16,898 nucleotides of DNA, from NCBI GenBank assembly GCA_018968995.1, contig JAGWZD010000014.1:1-16898 (forward strand). Direction: 5' to 3'. The position numbers were made by a program, and so were the translations under genes. The notes beneath the pieces are model-generated. The model had not been told where the DNA came from. It searched no databases and worked only from the letters and a program-made list of their open reading frames with translations. Of the stretch, positions 1-7,446 are shown piece by piece. The first letter of the stretch is position 1, and the number at the start of each line of letters is the position of its first letter. This DNA is from Bdellovibrionales bacterium (GTDB lineage: Bacteria > Bdellovibrionota > UBA1018).

Positions 1-12
1 ACAACCCCTCTT

Positions 13-519
13 ATGGAAAAAGACGCTGATATTGTTGCTATTTGGCTGAGGGTAGATCCACGACGCTGGGTTGCTGGCGCTCTCGCAGGAGCTTTTGCTG
101 GATTGCTGGCGCTAGCTTTTGCTTCGATTCTCTCGGTTTCAAGCGGACATGAATTCTGGTTTGCCGCAAAGATCATGGCGCTTCCTTTTCTGGGGGGATC
201 CGCTACCGAAGTTGGGCTCTCAGGCGGAGGGATGCTCGCTCTATTAGTGGGGCTTATCGCTTTTGAGCTTCTCACTATTTTCTGGGGAGTTCTCTATGCG
301 CACTTCACTGGCACAAATTCTTTCGCTCCACTCCTGGGAATGGGCCTGACCTGGGGAGCGTTCAGCTGGATTTTTATCAATAATCTATTTTCCCCGTCAT
401 TTCTCGATATTCGCGCTTTGAATATTTCGAATGGCGCTGCGTTTTTTGTGTGGATGGTTTACGGAATTTCGCTCACTTCGGTCGCATTTTTCGACCGCGC
501 TGTTCGCGGGAAAAAGTAA
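13..519 (+). CDS. Hypothetical four-helix integral membrane protein
   Basis: I do not recognise the family. The 168-residue product has four hydrophobic stretches, at about residues 20-41, 73-98, 103-124 and 140-161, with short polar loops. Basic residues flank the first helix (R13, R17, R18) and end the protein (DRAVRGKK), so both termini are probably cytoplasmic by the positive-inside rule. Helix 1 is rich in Ala and Gly, and a Gly-rich loop lies near residues 61-73. No catalytic motif is visible. The reading frame stays open to the left edge and no Shine-Dalgarno sequence precedes the ATG at 13, so the true start may lie outside the window. A T-rich tract and a weak hairpin follow the gene. 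Coding status is well supported by length and hydrophobic periodicity; function is unknown. Confidence 0.75.
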   Translation: MEKDADIVAIWLRVDPRRWVAGALAGAFAGLLALAFASILSVSSGHEFWFAAKIMALPFLGGSATEVGLSGGGMLALLVGLIAFELLTIFWGVLYAHFTGTNSFAPLLGMGLTWGAFSWIFINNLFSPSFLDIRALNISNGAAFFVWMVYGISLTSVAFFDRAVRGKK

Positions 520-554
520 ATCCTTTTTTTTTCTTCGTAACTCCAGGGCCTTGT

Positions 555-572
555 GAGCTTTAGGGCTCTTTT
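555..572 (+). terminator. Weak candidate intrinsic terminator
   Basis: GAGC (555-558) can pair with GCTC (565-568) around a six-base loop, followed directly by TTTT. The stem has only four pairs, so this is a weak candidate for ending transcription of the membrane-protein gene. The TTGACA just downstream (571-576) matches a -35 hexamer, but no convincing -10 follows at the right spacing. Confidence 0.25.
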
Positions 573-596
573 GACAATGCCTTTAACTTTCTGTTC

Positions 597-989
597 TTGT
601 CCGAAGCCGACACAAAAGCTAGACAGCGCCCCGTTGTGAAGATCTTAGTGCTGGAAGACTGTGTTGGGATTCGTTTAGGGCTAGAGCTTGTGCTGGAGTG
701 GGAGGGTCACCAGGTGATTTCTTTCGAGCGAGGAGACTCTGCTCTTCGTTTTTTGAGTCGTACCGAAGTTGATTTTATCCTGATGGACTGGAATACCCCA
801 GGAGTCTGTGGTCAAGAGTTTCTAGATCAACTCGATCAGACTTGCCTTCCGTTATTTCGACCGAGCGTCGGTGTTTTGTCGGGAGATGAGCGCGGACGTT
901 TAGCAGTGGAGTCTTACGGAGCGCAGTTTTTCTTTTTAAAGCCATTTTCACCCGAAAATATCGTCAAAAAATTGAGACTCTGCGCCTAA
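597..989 (+). CDS. Single-domain response regulator (CheY-like receiver)
   Basis: A 130-residue protein that is all receiver domain. The expected phosphorylation-site residues are present: the acidic pair E20-D21 (ILVLED), phosphoacceptor D64 (LMDWNTPG), switch residue S95 (VLSGDE) and K115 (FLKPF). No output domain follows, so it probably acts like CheY, Spo0F or DivK: it receives phosphate from a histidine kinase encoded elsewhere and works through protein contacts. No kinase lies nearby. The start is uncertain. The longest frame opens with TTG at 597, and a GTG at 636 would give a compact receiver beginning MKILVLED; neither has a visible Shine-Dalgarno. Family assignment is firm; pathway is unknown. 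Confidence 0.85.
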   Translation: MSEADTKARQRPVVKILVLEDCVGIRLGLELVLEWEGHQVISFERGDSALRFLSRTEVDFILMDWNTPGVCGQEFLDQLDQTCLPLFRPSVGVLSGDERGRLAVESYGAQFFFLKPFSPENIVKKLRLCA

Positions 990-1052
990 CCGGTAGCGTC
1001 GCGTCACTATGATTTTGTGGACAGAAAACGTTCCGTTCTTGATTCTAAAAGA

Positions 1053-1922
1053 ATGGGTGTGCGTTTTCTTAAATCCTCGATTCTTTTAGCGATGAGTGGG
1101 ATTCAGTTTTTTTTAGTGAGCCCACAGGCCCACGCGATGGGTGCTGCGCCTGCGACGCCCTCTCAGCTTCGAGCAATGTCTGAACTCCGACAACAGTATC
1201 GCTCAGTCGAGTCTGAGCTTGTGGATCGACCTGGCGATATCGTGATGGTCTTTGCGCATCCTGATGATGAGCTCGCAACACTACCCCAAGTTGGAAGACT
1301 TCAGCGAATCTGGCCAGAAAGAAAAGTGCATTGGATATTGGTTTCAGATGCAGCGAAGGGCATGACCTTTCCAGGAACTTGCCACTTTAAATCCAAGCAG
1401 GAGTGTCGCGAAGCCGAGGCAGCCAAGGCCGGCGCGTGCTTTCATCTCAATCCCCCTCATCCGATGAGCCTTCCTGATGGTGGCTTACGGTCTGTAAAAG
1501 ATTTAGCGCAAAAGGTGTGGCAGCAGATTGATCTGGTTTCTCCCGGACCGATTGCCGTTATTTTTACTCACGATGAGGCGGGGCTTTATGGACATGCCGA
1601 CCATTTGGCCGTTCATGATGTGGTCGTTCCCGAAGCCCAGAGGCGGGGAATTCCTATTGTCACTGGGGCTTTAACAAAACTGATGATGGAAAAAGTGCCG
1701 CTTCGAGATCCTGCCGCCTCAGAGAACCGTAAGCGTCCAGAGATCACGCATGTCTTAGATCTGGATAGTGCTGAGAAAGATCAGGCTGCCTGCGCAGCGA
1801 AAGCCCACAAAAGCCAGTGGCTTCTCATTAGAAGCTTTATGCAGTTTGAAAAGCCGCGAACGTTTTATCAAAATGTGCCGCGCATTTTTATGAATATGCC
1901 GGAAACAGCCTCTTCCCGTTAG
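1053..1922 (+). CDS. Exported PIG-L/LmbE-family zinc deacetylase
   Basis: This resembles the PIG-L/LmbE superfamily of zinc-dependent N-acetylglucosaminide deacetylases. The signature AHPDDE is at residues 68-73 (metal ligands H69 and D72 by family precedent), and the later [10 protein letters not shown] block (180-189) supplies the third histidine. I chose the ATG at 1053 because it gives a clean signal peptide: MGVRFLKSS, then a hydrophobic core, then SPQAHA before the cut near residue 28. A GTG at 1017 would add 12 residues. A TATGAT at 1008-1013 could serve as a -10 element, which would put transcription start after the GTG. Cytoplasmic family members act on precursors such as GlcNAc-inositol; export implies a periplasmic or extracellular N-acetylated sugar. 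Substrate is unknown. Its stop codon overlaps that of the convergent rfaE2. Confidence 0.85.
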   Translation: MGVRFLKSSILLAMSGIQFFLVSPQAHAMGAAPATPSQLRAMSELRQQYRSVESELVDRPGDIVMVFAHPDDELATLPQVGRLQRIWPERKVHWILVSDAAKGMTFPGTCHFKSKQECREAEAAKAGACFHLNPPHPMSLPDGGLRSVKDLAQKVWQQIDLVSPGPIAVIFTHDEAGLYGHADHLAVHDVVVPEAQRRGIPIVTGALTKLMMEKVPLRDPAASENRKRPEITHVLDLDSAEKDQAACAAKAHKSQWLLIRSFMQFEKPRTFYQNVPRIFMNMPETASSR

Positions 1923-2407
1923 AGAGACTGTATTTTCTTTAAAAGATGGGTCGTGCTTTTGCCGGCAATGAATTTCAAGCTTTTGACTTTGCCACCCCAG
2001 GATAAGACTTCGCGTCCACCGACAATTTGATCGGGCTTCCAGTCCCCACCTTTCACGAGCACTCGGATTTTTGAGCCTAAGCTTTTGATGGTCTCGAGGG
2101 GGGTGTCGTCTTCAAACCAAGTCACGAAATCAACACACTCGAGCGCAGCCAAAACTCGCATTCGGTCAGAAAGTGTATTCACTGGCCGATCTGGTCCCTT
2201 CAGGCGAGACACCGAGGCATCTGAGTTTAGGGCAACAACCAGGCAGCGCCCCTGTCGCCGAGCCTGCTCGAGGTATTCAATGTGACCGGGATGAAGAATA
2301 TCAAAGCAGCCATTGGTAAACACCACACCAGTCTTTCGAGCTAGGGCATGCTTGAGAGCTTTTGTGGATTTAACCTTCGTTGAAGTACGAAACGCAGAAG
2401 TGGTCAT
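1919..2407 (-). CDS. rfaE2: D-glycero-beta-D-manno-heptose 1-phosphate adenylyltransferase
   Basis: This 162-residue cytoplasmic enzyme would transfer AMP from ATP to heptose 1-phosphate, giving ADP-heptose for the LPS inner core. It matches the C-terminal domain of bifunctional HldE/RfaE. The nucleotidyltransferase motif [12 protein letters not shown] lies at residues 31-42 with the HxGH box at 39-42, followed by [11 protein letters not shown] (61-71), RPVN (74-77), KGGDW (119-123) and STTHLLKKI (151-159). There is no attached heptose kinase domain, so this is the split form (also called HldC), and a separate kinase must be encoded elsewhere. It is the last gene of a leftward cluster, starting 3 nt after the RDD gene stops, so translational coupling is likely. 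Its end overlaps the stop of the convergent deacetylase gene by 4 nt. Confidence 0.93.
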   Translation of the reverse strand: MTTSAFRTSTKVKSTKALKHALARKTGVVFTNGCFDILHPGHIEYLEQARRQGRCLVVALNSDASVSRLKGPDRPVNTLSDRMRVLAALECVDFVTWFEDDTPLETIKSLGSKIRVLVKGGDWKPDQIVGGREVLSWGGKVKSLKFIAGKSTTHLLKKIQSL

Positions 2408-2410
2408 GGC

Positions 2411-3103
2411 TCAGAGTTGAGTGACTCGAGTCGGCTGAAGATCTGCAGCAACGTCATGCCAGCAGCGCTTGTCACGGTCGAATAAAGACCATAGAAGACC
2501 GACACAAAAAAATCCGCAGCTGGGTAAAAATAAGAATGACCTCAGAAGAATGGTTCCAGGCGACCCACGAAGTTTCAGGCCCACCATTCTTTTTCCCACA
2601 GTCGTCTTCAATAAAACTTCTTGAAAGGCGATCAGCGCCCAACTGAGTGCAAAAAGGAAGAGGGCCGTGAAACCGAAGATTCCAGGCTCTAAGAGAAACC
2701 AGGGTTCAACATCAACCAGAGCAAGTCCTAAAGTAATGGAAATCGCAATCAGCGTGAAGTTGAAGCCTAGGTCAAAAGCGAACGCAACGGCTCGAACCAC
2801 GGGATAAGCAATCGAAAAGTTTTTCTCAATCTTTGGGCTCGCTAAGGTCACTGGAGCAAGAGGCACAGGCTGCTGTGCGGCCTGTGGGATGGGAGCGCTC
2901 CGTCGCGGTGTTAGCACCGGGCGAGGTGCTCCCGCAGCGACAGCTCCTGCTCCTTTAGAAAGGTTCGTTTGAGGATTGCGCGCGGGCATGGCCGGCGCAT
3001 AAGGAAGTCCATCAGCGAAGGGGTGGAATCCAACCCCAGAATGAAGCGGGCGAAAATCAATCGACGAGGACTCAGTAGATGGGTGCTCTCGGGTCGGATC
3101 CAT
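2411..3103 (-). CDS. RDD-family membrane protein with long disordered N-terminus
   Basis: The C-terminal half (about residues 100-225) fits the RDD family, named for conserved Arg-Asp-Asp positions. It has R104/D111 in the first helix, helices at about 105-130, 140-163 and 186-207, the loop KTTVGKRMVGLKL (166-178) typical of the family, and the closing DRDKRCWHD (209-217). The first 95 residues are low-complexity, rich in Pro, Ala and Ser, and probably a flexible cytoplasmic arm. RDD proteins are poorly characterised, and some are linked to transport or ion exchange. AAGGAG sits three bases before the ATG, a slightly short but clear ribosome-binding site. It lies 45 nt after rsmE and 3 nt before rfaE2, so it is probably cotranscribed with them. 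Confidence 0.85.
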   Translation of the reverse strand: MDPTREHPSTESSSIDFRPLHSGVGFHPFADGLPYAPAMPARNPQTNLSKGAGAVAAGAPRPVLTPRRSAPIPQAAQQPVPLAPVTLASPKIEKNFSIAYPVVRAVAFAFDLGFNFTLIAISITLGLALVDVEPWFLLEPGIFGFTALFLFALSWALIAFQEVLLKTTVGKRMVGLKLRGSPGTILLRSFLFLPSCGFFCVGLLWSLFDRDKRCWHDVAADLQPTRVTQL

Positions 3104-3148
3104 AGACTCCTTTTTCTCTTCGAGCGGCCTGTCGTGTCAATGATCAAG

Positions 3149-3949
3149 TCAGGAATTTAATCGAGCCTCCAAAGAGCAGCTGAGGGTCAGTAGCGCCGCG
3201 GTTTCAGCGCGAAGAACCAAGGGGCCAAGATCAAGCCCCTGCAGGCGTCCGGCCCTTGCTTCGGCGTGGAATAGGTTGATTTCGTGAGCGCTCCATCCCC
3301 CCTCCGGACCAATCAGAGCAGATTTCTCCTCAGAGCCCTGAAAAAGTTGTGAAGAAATCGAGGCGATAGCTCCGGGCCAAGAGCCGCGAGACTTCGGTTC
3401 AAGTGCAACCAGTCTGGGGGTAGGGGATGAAAGTTGTTTTTTTAAAAGGTCTTCGAGAGAAACCGGAGCCGTCACCGTGAGTCGATTGAGCCTCTCACAC
3501 TGTTTCAGGGCTTGATCGGCGATTCTTTGCCAACGCTCCATAAAGTGATCCGCGCCTTTTTTGTCCACCTGAACAACGGCATGATCAGTGAGTATCGGGA
3601 CGACCTTTCGAGCCCCCAGTTCGACTGCTTTTTCAATCACCCAGCTCATGGCATCGCCCTTCATCAGGGCAACTTCAAGGACGAGGCACCCTTGCTCTTG
3701 CTCGGCAGCGCGCGACTCGATGGGGCTTTTTTCAGTGGCTTCAATGTATGGTTTTTTATCCCGAATCAGATACTTTCCTGAGATCGCCTTTCCGCGACCG
3801 TCTAGTGCGATAACCGGGGAGTCCGCCCGAAGACGTAGAACCTGCTGAAGATGGGCTGCCTCCTCAGGATCAACAAGTATTGCTTTTTCCATGGTCGGGA
3901 GTTCCTGGCAAAGTACTCGGGGAATTCTCAATGATCGCTTCGACTGCAT
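3149..3949 (-). CDS. rsmE: 16S rRNA (uracil1498-N3)-methyltransferase RsmE
   Basis: A SPOUT-class methyltransferase that methylates U1498 of 16S rRNA in the 30S subunit using S-adenosylmethionine. The 266 residues are close to the usual length of about 245. Recognisable blocks are LMKGDAMSWVIEKAVELGA (95-113), the QALKQCERLNR segment (146-156), ALIGPEGGWS (211-220) and LGPLVLRAETA (241-251). The last two form the knotted SAM site. The N-terminal part (about 1-75) fits the PUA-like RNA-binding domain. AAGGGAG six bases before the ATG supports this start and overlaps the stop region of the upstream substrate-binding-protein gene, 12 nt away. It is the second gene of the leftward cluster. Confidence 0.95.
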   Translation of the reverse strand: MQSKRSLRIPRVLCQELPTMEKAILVDPEEAAHLQQVLRLRADSPVIALDGRGKAISGKYLIRDKKPYIEATEKSPIESRAAEQEQGCLVLEVALMKGDAMSWVIEKAVELGARKVVPILTDHAVVQVDKKGADHFMERWQRIADQALKQCERLNRLTVTAPVSLEDLLKKQLSSPTPRLVALEPKSRGSWPGAIASISSQLFQGSEEKSALIGPEGGWSAHEINLFHAEARAGRLQGLDLGPLVLRAETAALLTLSCSLEARLNS

Positions 3950-3961
3950 GGTCCACTCCCT

Positions 3962-5506
3962 TCAGTGGCTTATTCTTTTGGCATCTAGCAATGGGCGCAG
4001 CGCACCTGTCAGGGAAATTTGCGCTGGCTCAATGCCAGTGATGCCATTTCGAATTAACACGGCATTCTTCCAGAACCACAATGGAAAATAGGGAAGATCT
4101 TCAGCCATTTTTTTCTGAACCTTCAACCATTGGCGAGAGTCCAGAAGTTGATCCATTTCAGGGTCGGAGTACCCAGCACGGTTAGAGGGCGCCTGACTTC
4201 GCAGGGTTCGTTCTAAGAGAGAGGGGTCTGCAACTCCAACCCAGCGTCCTAGACTGAGCTCATAATTGCCCCGACGTACCGAAGCGAGAAAAACCGCCGG
4301 CTCTACGACTTCTAAAATGACCTTAATTCCAATTTTTTCAAACGACTCCTGGAGTACCCGTGCAGGTTCGTATCCCTCACGAACTGGGGTTGTTTTAAAA
4401 CGTAGAGTGAAACGGGTTCCGTCACTCTTGATCGGATATCCAGCCTCATCCAGCAGACTTTTGGCCTTCGCGGGGTTTTCTCGTTCGAGTTCGATAGTGG
4501 TGCCGTCGGGAAGGATGGGAGAAATAAAACTAGATGCCGGTTCTACCATTTTTCCGAACTTTCCGCGGATTAGGGCGCCGACAGGAACAGCTAAGGAGAG
4601 CGCCTTTCGAACCTTTTTGTTCGAGAGAATGGGGTGCCTGACATTAAACGAGAGGTACGAAACATTTACTCCCGCAGCTTCGATCAGGCGAAATTGATTC
4701 GAGTAATGCGCAGCTATCCAGCGAAAACGTGTCGGAGAGAAGGCGTTTTGGACAATGTCTGCTTGCCCGCGAAGCATTCTAATGAGGCGAGTATTTTCAT
4801 CTCGAATAAAGATCAGTTGAGCATGGGGATAGAAACCTCCGTCGTCGTGAAGGCGTTCAATAGTCAGATCTGAATCGGGTGCTTTTGAGTAAACCTGTGC
4901 GCGAAATTCACCAGCACCGATGATCGGTAGGTGAGGCACGGGCTCAGCACAAGGCGGATGTCCACTCTGTCGAAAGTACCGGATCACACTAATGTTTCGA
5001 GAAAAATAGGGTTCAGGTTTGTCGAACTTGAAAGTTAAGGTTTGCCCCTTGAGCTCGAGGCTTTTCCAGGGCTCTAAGCTTTGAATGGATAGAGCTAGAG
5101 GCTGAGCCTGTCGATAGTTGTTGATGCACTGAAGAAATTCTTTGGGCCCAATTAAATTTCCAGCGTGATCTTTAACGTTAGGTCGTATTTTGAACTGCCA
5201 TCTCGAAAACGAGGCATCTGCCTCAATAGATTCAGCGAGATCACCGTCGATTCTGAGTTGGTGGTCTTGTTTTGTCAGAGCAGGGAATAAAAGCGCATTA
5301 ATTCTCTGTCCCTGGACATCTTGAGTCATTCTCGGGTTCAGGGTCAGGGGCGGCGCATCCAGCATCAGCCGTAGGATCTGAGTAGCAGCCAGCCCTTGCT
5401 TTTCGGCCGCTGATGCCGCTTCCGCTGAGGGAGTCGCTAAAAGAAATGCAGTCAAAAAAACAGCGGCTTGTTCCAGGATCCGAGGAGGCCTACGATTACG
5501 TTTCAT
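3962..5506 (-). CDS. ABC transporter substrate-binding protein, family 5 (peptide/nickel type)
   Basis: A 514-residue periplasmic solute-binding protein of the OppA/DppA family (SBP_bac_5). Features include the early APPLTLNPRMTQDVQG block where family members carry the LDP segment, the GDLAESIEA segment with the following WQFKIRPNVK, the GAGEFR lid region, and the VSYLSFNVRHPILSNKKVRKALSLAV block, which corresponds to the family hallmark with its paired N and VRxA elements. The start is set at the ATG 5504-5506 because it gives an ideal signal peptide: MKRNRRPP, hydrophobic core, ATPSAEA before the cut at about residue 30. The frame stays open to 5662, but the added residues would overlap the divergent transglycosylase gene and look non-coding. 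No permease or ATPase genes are adjacent, so its partner transporter is elsewhere. Likely ligand is a peptide; not determined. Confidence 0.88.
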   Translation of the reverse strand: MKRNRRPPRILEQAAVFLTAFLLATPSAEAASAAEKQGLAATQILRLMLDAPPLTLNPRMTQDVQGQRINALLFPALTKQDHQLRIDGDLAESIEADASFSRWQFKIRPNVKDHAGNLIGPKEFLQCINNYRQAQPLALSIQSLEPWKSLELKGQTLTFKFDKPEPYFSRNISVIRYFRQSGHPPCAEPVPHLPIIGAGEFRAQVYSKAPDSDLTIERLHDDGGFYPHAQLIFIRDENTRLIRMLRGQADIVQNAFSPTRFRWIAAHYSNQFRLIEAAGVNVSYLSFNVRHPILSNKKVRKALSLAVPVGALIRGKFGKMVEPASSFISPILPDGTTIELERENPAKAKSLLDEAGYPIKSDGTRFTLRFKTTPVREGYEPARVLQESFEKIGIKVILEVVEPAVFLASVRRGNYELSLGRWVGVADPSLLERTLRSQAPSNRAGYSDPEMDQLLDSRQWLKVQKKMAEDLPYFPLWFWKNAVLIRNGITGIEPAQISLTGALRPLLDAKRISH

Positions 5507-6794
5507 GCGTTTGAGTCTCTTATACGCTTCAATCCTTTCACTCGCTTTAGCTTTCGGCTCGGTCTGGGCAGAGTCCACGCCTGTTCCTACTCCCGTTACA
5601 AGGCATCCCGAGTTTTTGGTCACTCCAGAACTGCGAAAACAAATTGAGTTTTGGAAGCGCATTTATGGTGAGTATGACACTAAACAGTCTTTGATTCACG
5701 ACGCACGTTATATTGAAGTCATTTATGATGTCGTGACCGCTCTTCCAGGGGAGTCTCGGGCTGCTACCTCACGACGAATTCGGGCTGAAAGGACTCGCTG
5801 GAGAAAAGTTTTGCTTTCGTTGCACGCGAAGAATCGATCTCTATCCTCGGGTGAGCTGAGTGCCGAGATGAATAAGCCCGATCTCACTGAAGACGAAAGG
5901 CATGTTTTAAGGCTCATGGCTAATGTGAGTGAGCCCAATAAGTTTTTAAACGCAGCTCATCGAAGACGTCTCCGGGTACAGTTGGGCCAGAAGGATCGTT
6001 TCCAGGAGGGCTATATTGCCTCGGGTCGCTATATTTCTAAAATGGAGGAGATTTTCAGGTCTGAGGGACTTCCGGTCGAGCTGACTCGTCTGCCTTTTGT
6101 CGAGAGTAGCTTCAACTTGAAGGCACGCTCTAAAGTGGGGGCAAGCGGCATTTGGCAGTTCATGCGGTCCACGGGTCGACTCTACCTTAAAATGAATGGG
6201 GATTTTGATGAGCGTAATGATCCGATTCGCGCCACTGAGGCAGCTGCAAAGCTTTTAAAAACCAATTTTGAGGCTCTCGGAAACTGGCCCTTGGCGGTAA
6301 CGGCATACAACCACGGGCGGATGGGAATGATGCGAGCAGTCCGCCAGGTCAATTCGAGCCGATTGGAGGACCTGATCGCGAACTATCGGAGCAGGACTTT
6401 TGGTTTTGCCAGCCAGAACTTTTTCACCTGTCTGGTCGCTGCGATTGAGATCGAGCGCGAGGCCGAGCGCTATTTCGGCCCCATTACGCGCGATCCATCG
6501 CTTCAGTTTTTTGAGGTCGAACTGCCTCATCCGATCAAAACGCGAGATCTGAAATGGTATTTTCAGTGGGACCAGGCTCGCGTAAGCACAATCCGCGAGC
6601 TGAATCCTGCGCTTCCGACGCGTTTTTGGGAGGGACAGTATCGATTGCCCGCCCAATACCGTTTGAGGCTTCCTTTGGCCGCCGATAAGCCACCCGAAGA
6701 GCAGGTGCGGGCTTTTCAGGCTGGTTATGAGGAAATGCATCAGTCCTTGAACAACAGGAAGGGCCGGCGAGGGACGGTGACGACCAGGCAGTGA
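5505..6794 (+). CDS. MltD-like lytic transglycosylase
   Basis: A 429-residue exported enzyme that would cleave the MurNAc-GlcNAc bond of peptidoglycan, forming 1,6-anhydro ends. The signal peptide is residues 1-22 (MRLSLLYAS... SVWA). The SLT domain covers about 180-285: catalytic E200 in PFVESSFN, GASGIWQFM (212-220) and AYNHG (267-271), as in the Slt70/MltD group. Residues 337-392 (VELPHPIKTRDL ... YRLPAQYRLRLP) look like one diverged LysM-type peptidoglycan-binding module, a weaker assignment. It lacks a lipobox cysteine, so it is probably periplasmic rather than lipid-anchored. Residues 30-175 are charged, probably helical, and unassigned. The ATG shares its AT with the divergent substrate-binding-protein gene. 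Uridine kinase follows after 37 nt. Confidence 0.88.
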   Translation: MRLSLLYASILSLALAFGSVWAESTPVPTPVTRHPEFLVTPELRKQIEFWKRIYGEYDTKQSLIHDARYIEVIYDVVTALPGESRAATSRRIRAERTRWRKVLLSLHAKNRSLSSGELSAEMNKPDLTEDERHVLRLMANVSEPNKFLNAAHRRRLRVQLGQKDRFQEGYIASGRYISKMEEIFRSEGLPVELTRLPFVESSFNLKARSKVGASGIWQFMRSTGRLYLKMNGDFDERNDPIRATEAAAKLLKTNFEALGNWPLAVTAYNHGRMGMMRAVRQVNSSRLEDLIANYRSRTFGFASQNFFTCLVAAIEIEREAERYFGPITRDPSLQFFEVELPHPIKTRDLKWYFQWDQARVSTIRELNPALPTRFWEGQYRLPAQYRLRLPLAADKPPEEQVRAFQAGYEEMHQSLNNRKGRRGTVTTRQ

Positions 6795-6831
6795 CCCGTC
6801 GCTGAATCTGTGCTAGTCTCAAACCCCGAGC

Positions 6832-7446
6832 ATGTTCTTACTCGGAATTGCCGGTGGCTCAGGATCCGGAAAAACAACTTTTGCGAAAAAGATCATTCAG
6901 CGAGTGGCCGACCCTTCGGTTGCTCTGCTTCATCAAGACTCTTATTACTTGCCCACTCCACCGCAAACTCTTTCGAATGCTGGGGGAGGGTTTAACTTCG
7001 ATCATCCCGATGCCTTTGACTGGCCGTTGCTACGCAGTCAGTTTGAGAAACTAAAAAATGGTGGTCGAGTGCCCGTGCCTGTCTATGATTACCGAACTAA
7101 CCAGCGCACGACTGAAGTCGAAGCCGTGGGCCCTTGTCGGGTGATTATCCTTGAGGGAATTTTTACACTTTGGGATGCAGCCCTTCGTGATCTTTTTGAT
7201 CTGAAAGTCTTTTTGAATGTGGAAGCAGACATCCGGTTCATTCGGCGCCTTCATCGCGACGTAAGGGAGCGTGGTCGTGGTCTGGATAGTATTATTCGCC
7301 AGTACTACGATACAGTCCGACCCATGCACCATGAGTTCCTTGAGCCTACTCGTCAGTATGCCGATCTTACTGTTGGTGAGGAAACCGACATTGCTGCCGA
7401 AGTGATCGCTGCCCGAGTTCGTCACGCCCTAGGTGAAAACCAATGA
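6832..7446 (+). CDS. udk: Uridine kinase
   Basis: A P-loop kinase of 204 residues that phosphorylates uridine (and usually cytidine) to the 5'-monophosphate in the pyrimidine salvage pathway, cytoplasmic. It has the Walker A motif GGSGSGKT (8-15), HQDSYY (34-39), NFDHPDAFDW (55-64), the substrate loop YDYRTNQR (85-92), ILEGIF (106-111) and the arginine-rich lid RRLHRDVRERGRG (138-150). Length and motif order match the Udk family. Only a weak CCGAG precedes the ATG, so translation may depend on the upstream gene. It overlaps RNase J by four bases (ATGA), which indicates coupling. It lies downstream of the lytic transglycosylase, with no terminator in the 37-nt gap. Confidence 0.92.
   Translation: MFLLGIAGGSGSGKTTFAKKIIQRVADPSVALLHQDSYYLPTPPQTLSNAGGGFNFDHPDAFDWPLLRSQFEKLKNGGRVPVPVYDYRTNQRTTEVEAVGPCRVIILEGIFTLWDAALRDLFDLKVFLNVEADIRFIRRLHRDVRERGRGLDSIIRQYYDTVRPMHHEFLEPTRQYADLTVGEETDIAAEVIAARVRHALGENQ

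Noticed and set aside
571..599. Sigma-70 promoter with -35 TTGACA in front of the receiver gene
   Set aside because: The hexamer matches, but the base run at 17-nt spacing (TTCTTG) is a poor -10 and would place the start inside the gene.
5507..5662. N-terminal extension of the substrate-binding protein to 566 residues
   Set aside because: It would precede a perfectly good signal peptide and lies antisense to the start of the lytic transglycosylase gene. The extra 52 residues have no family counterpart.
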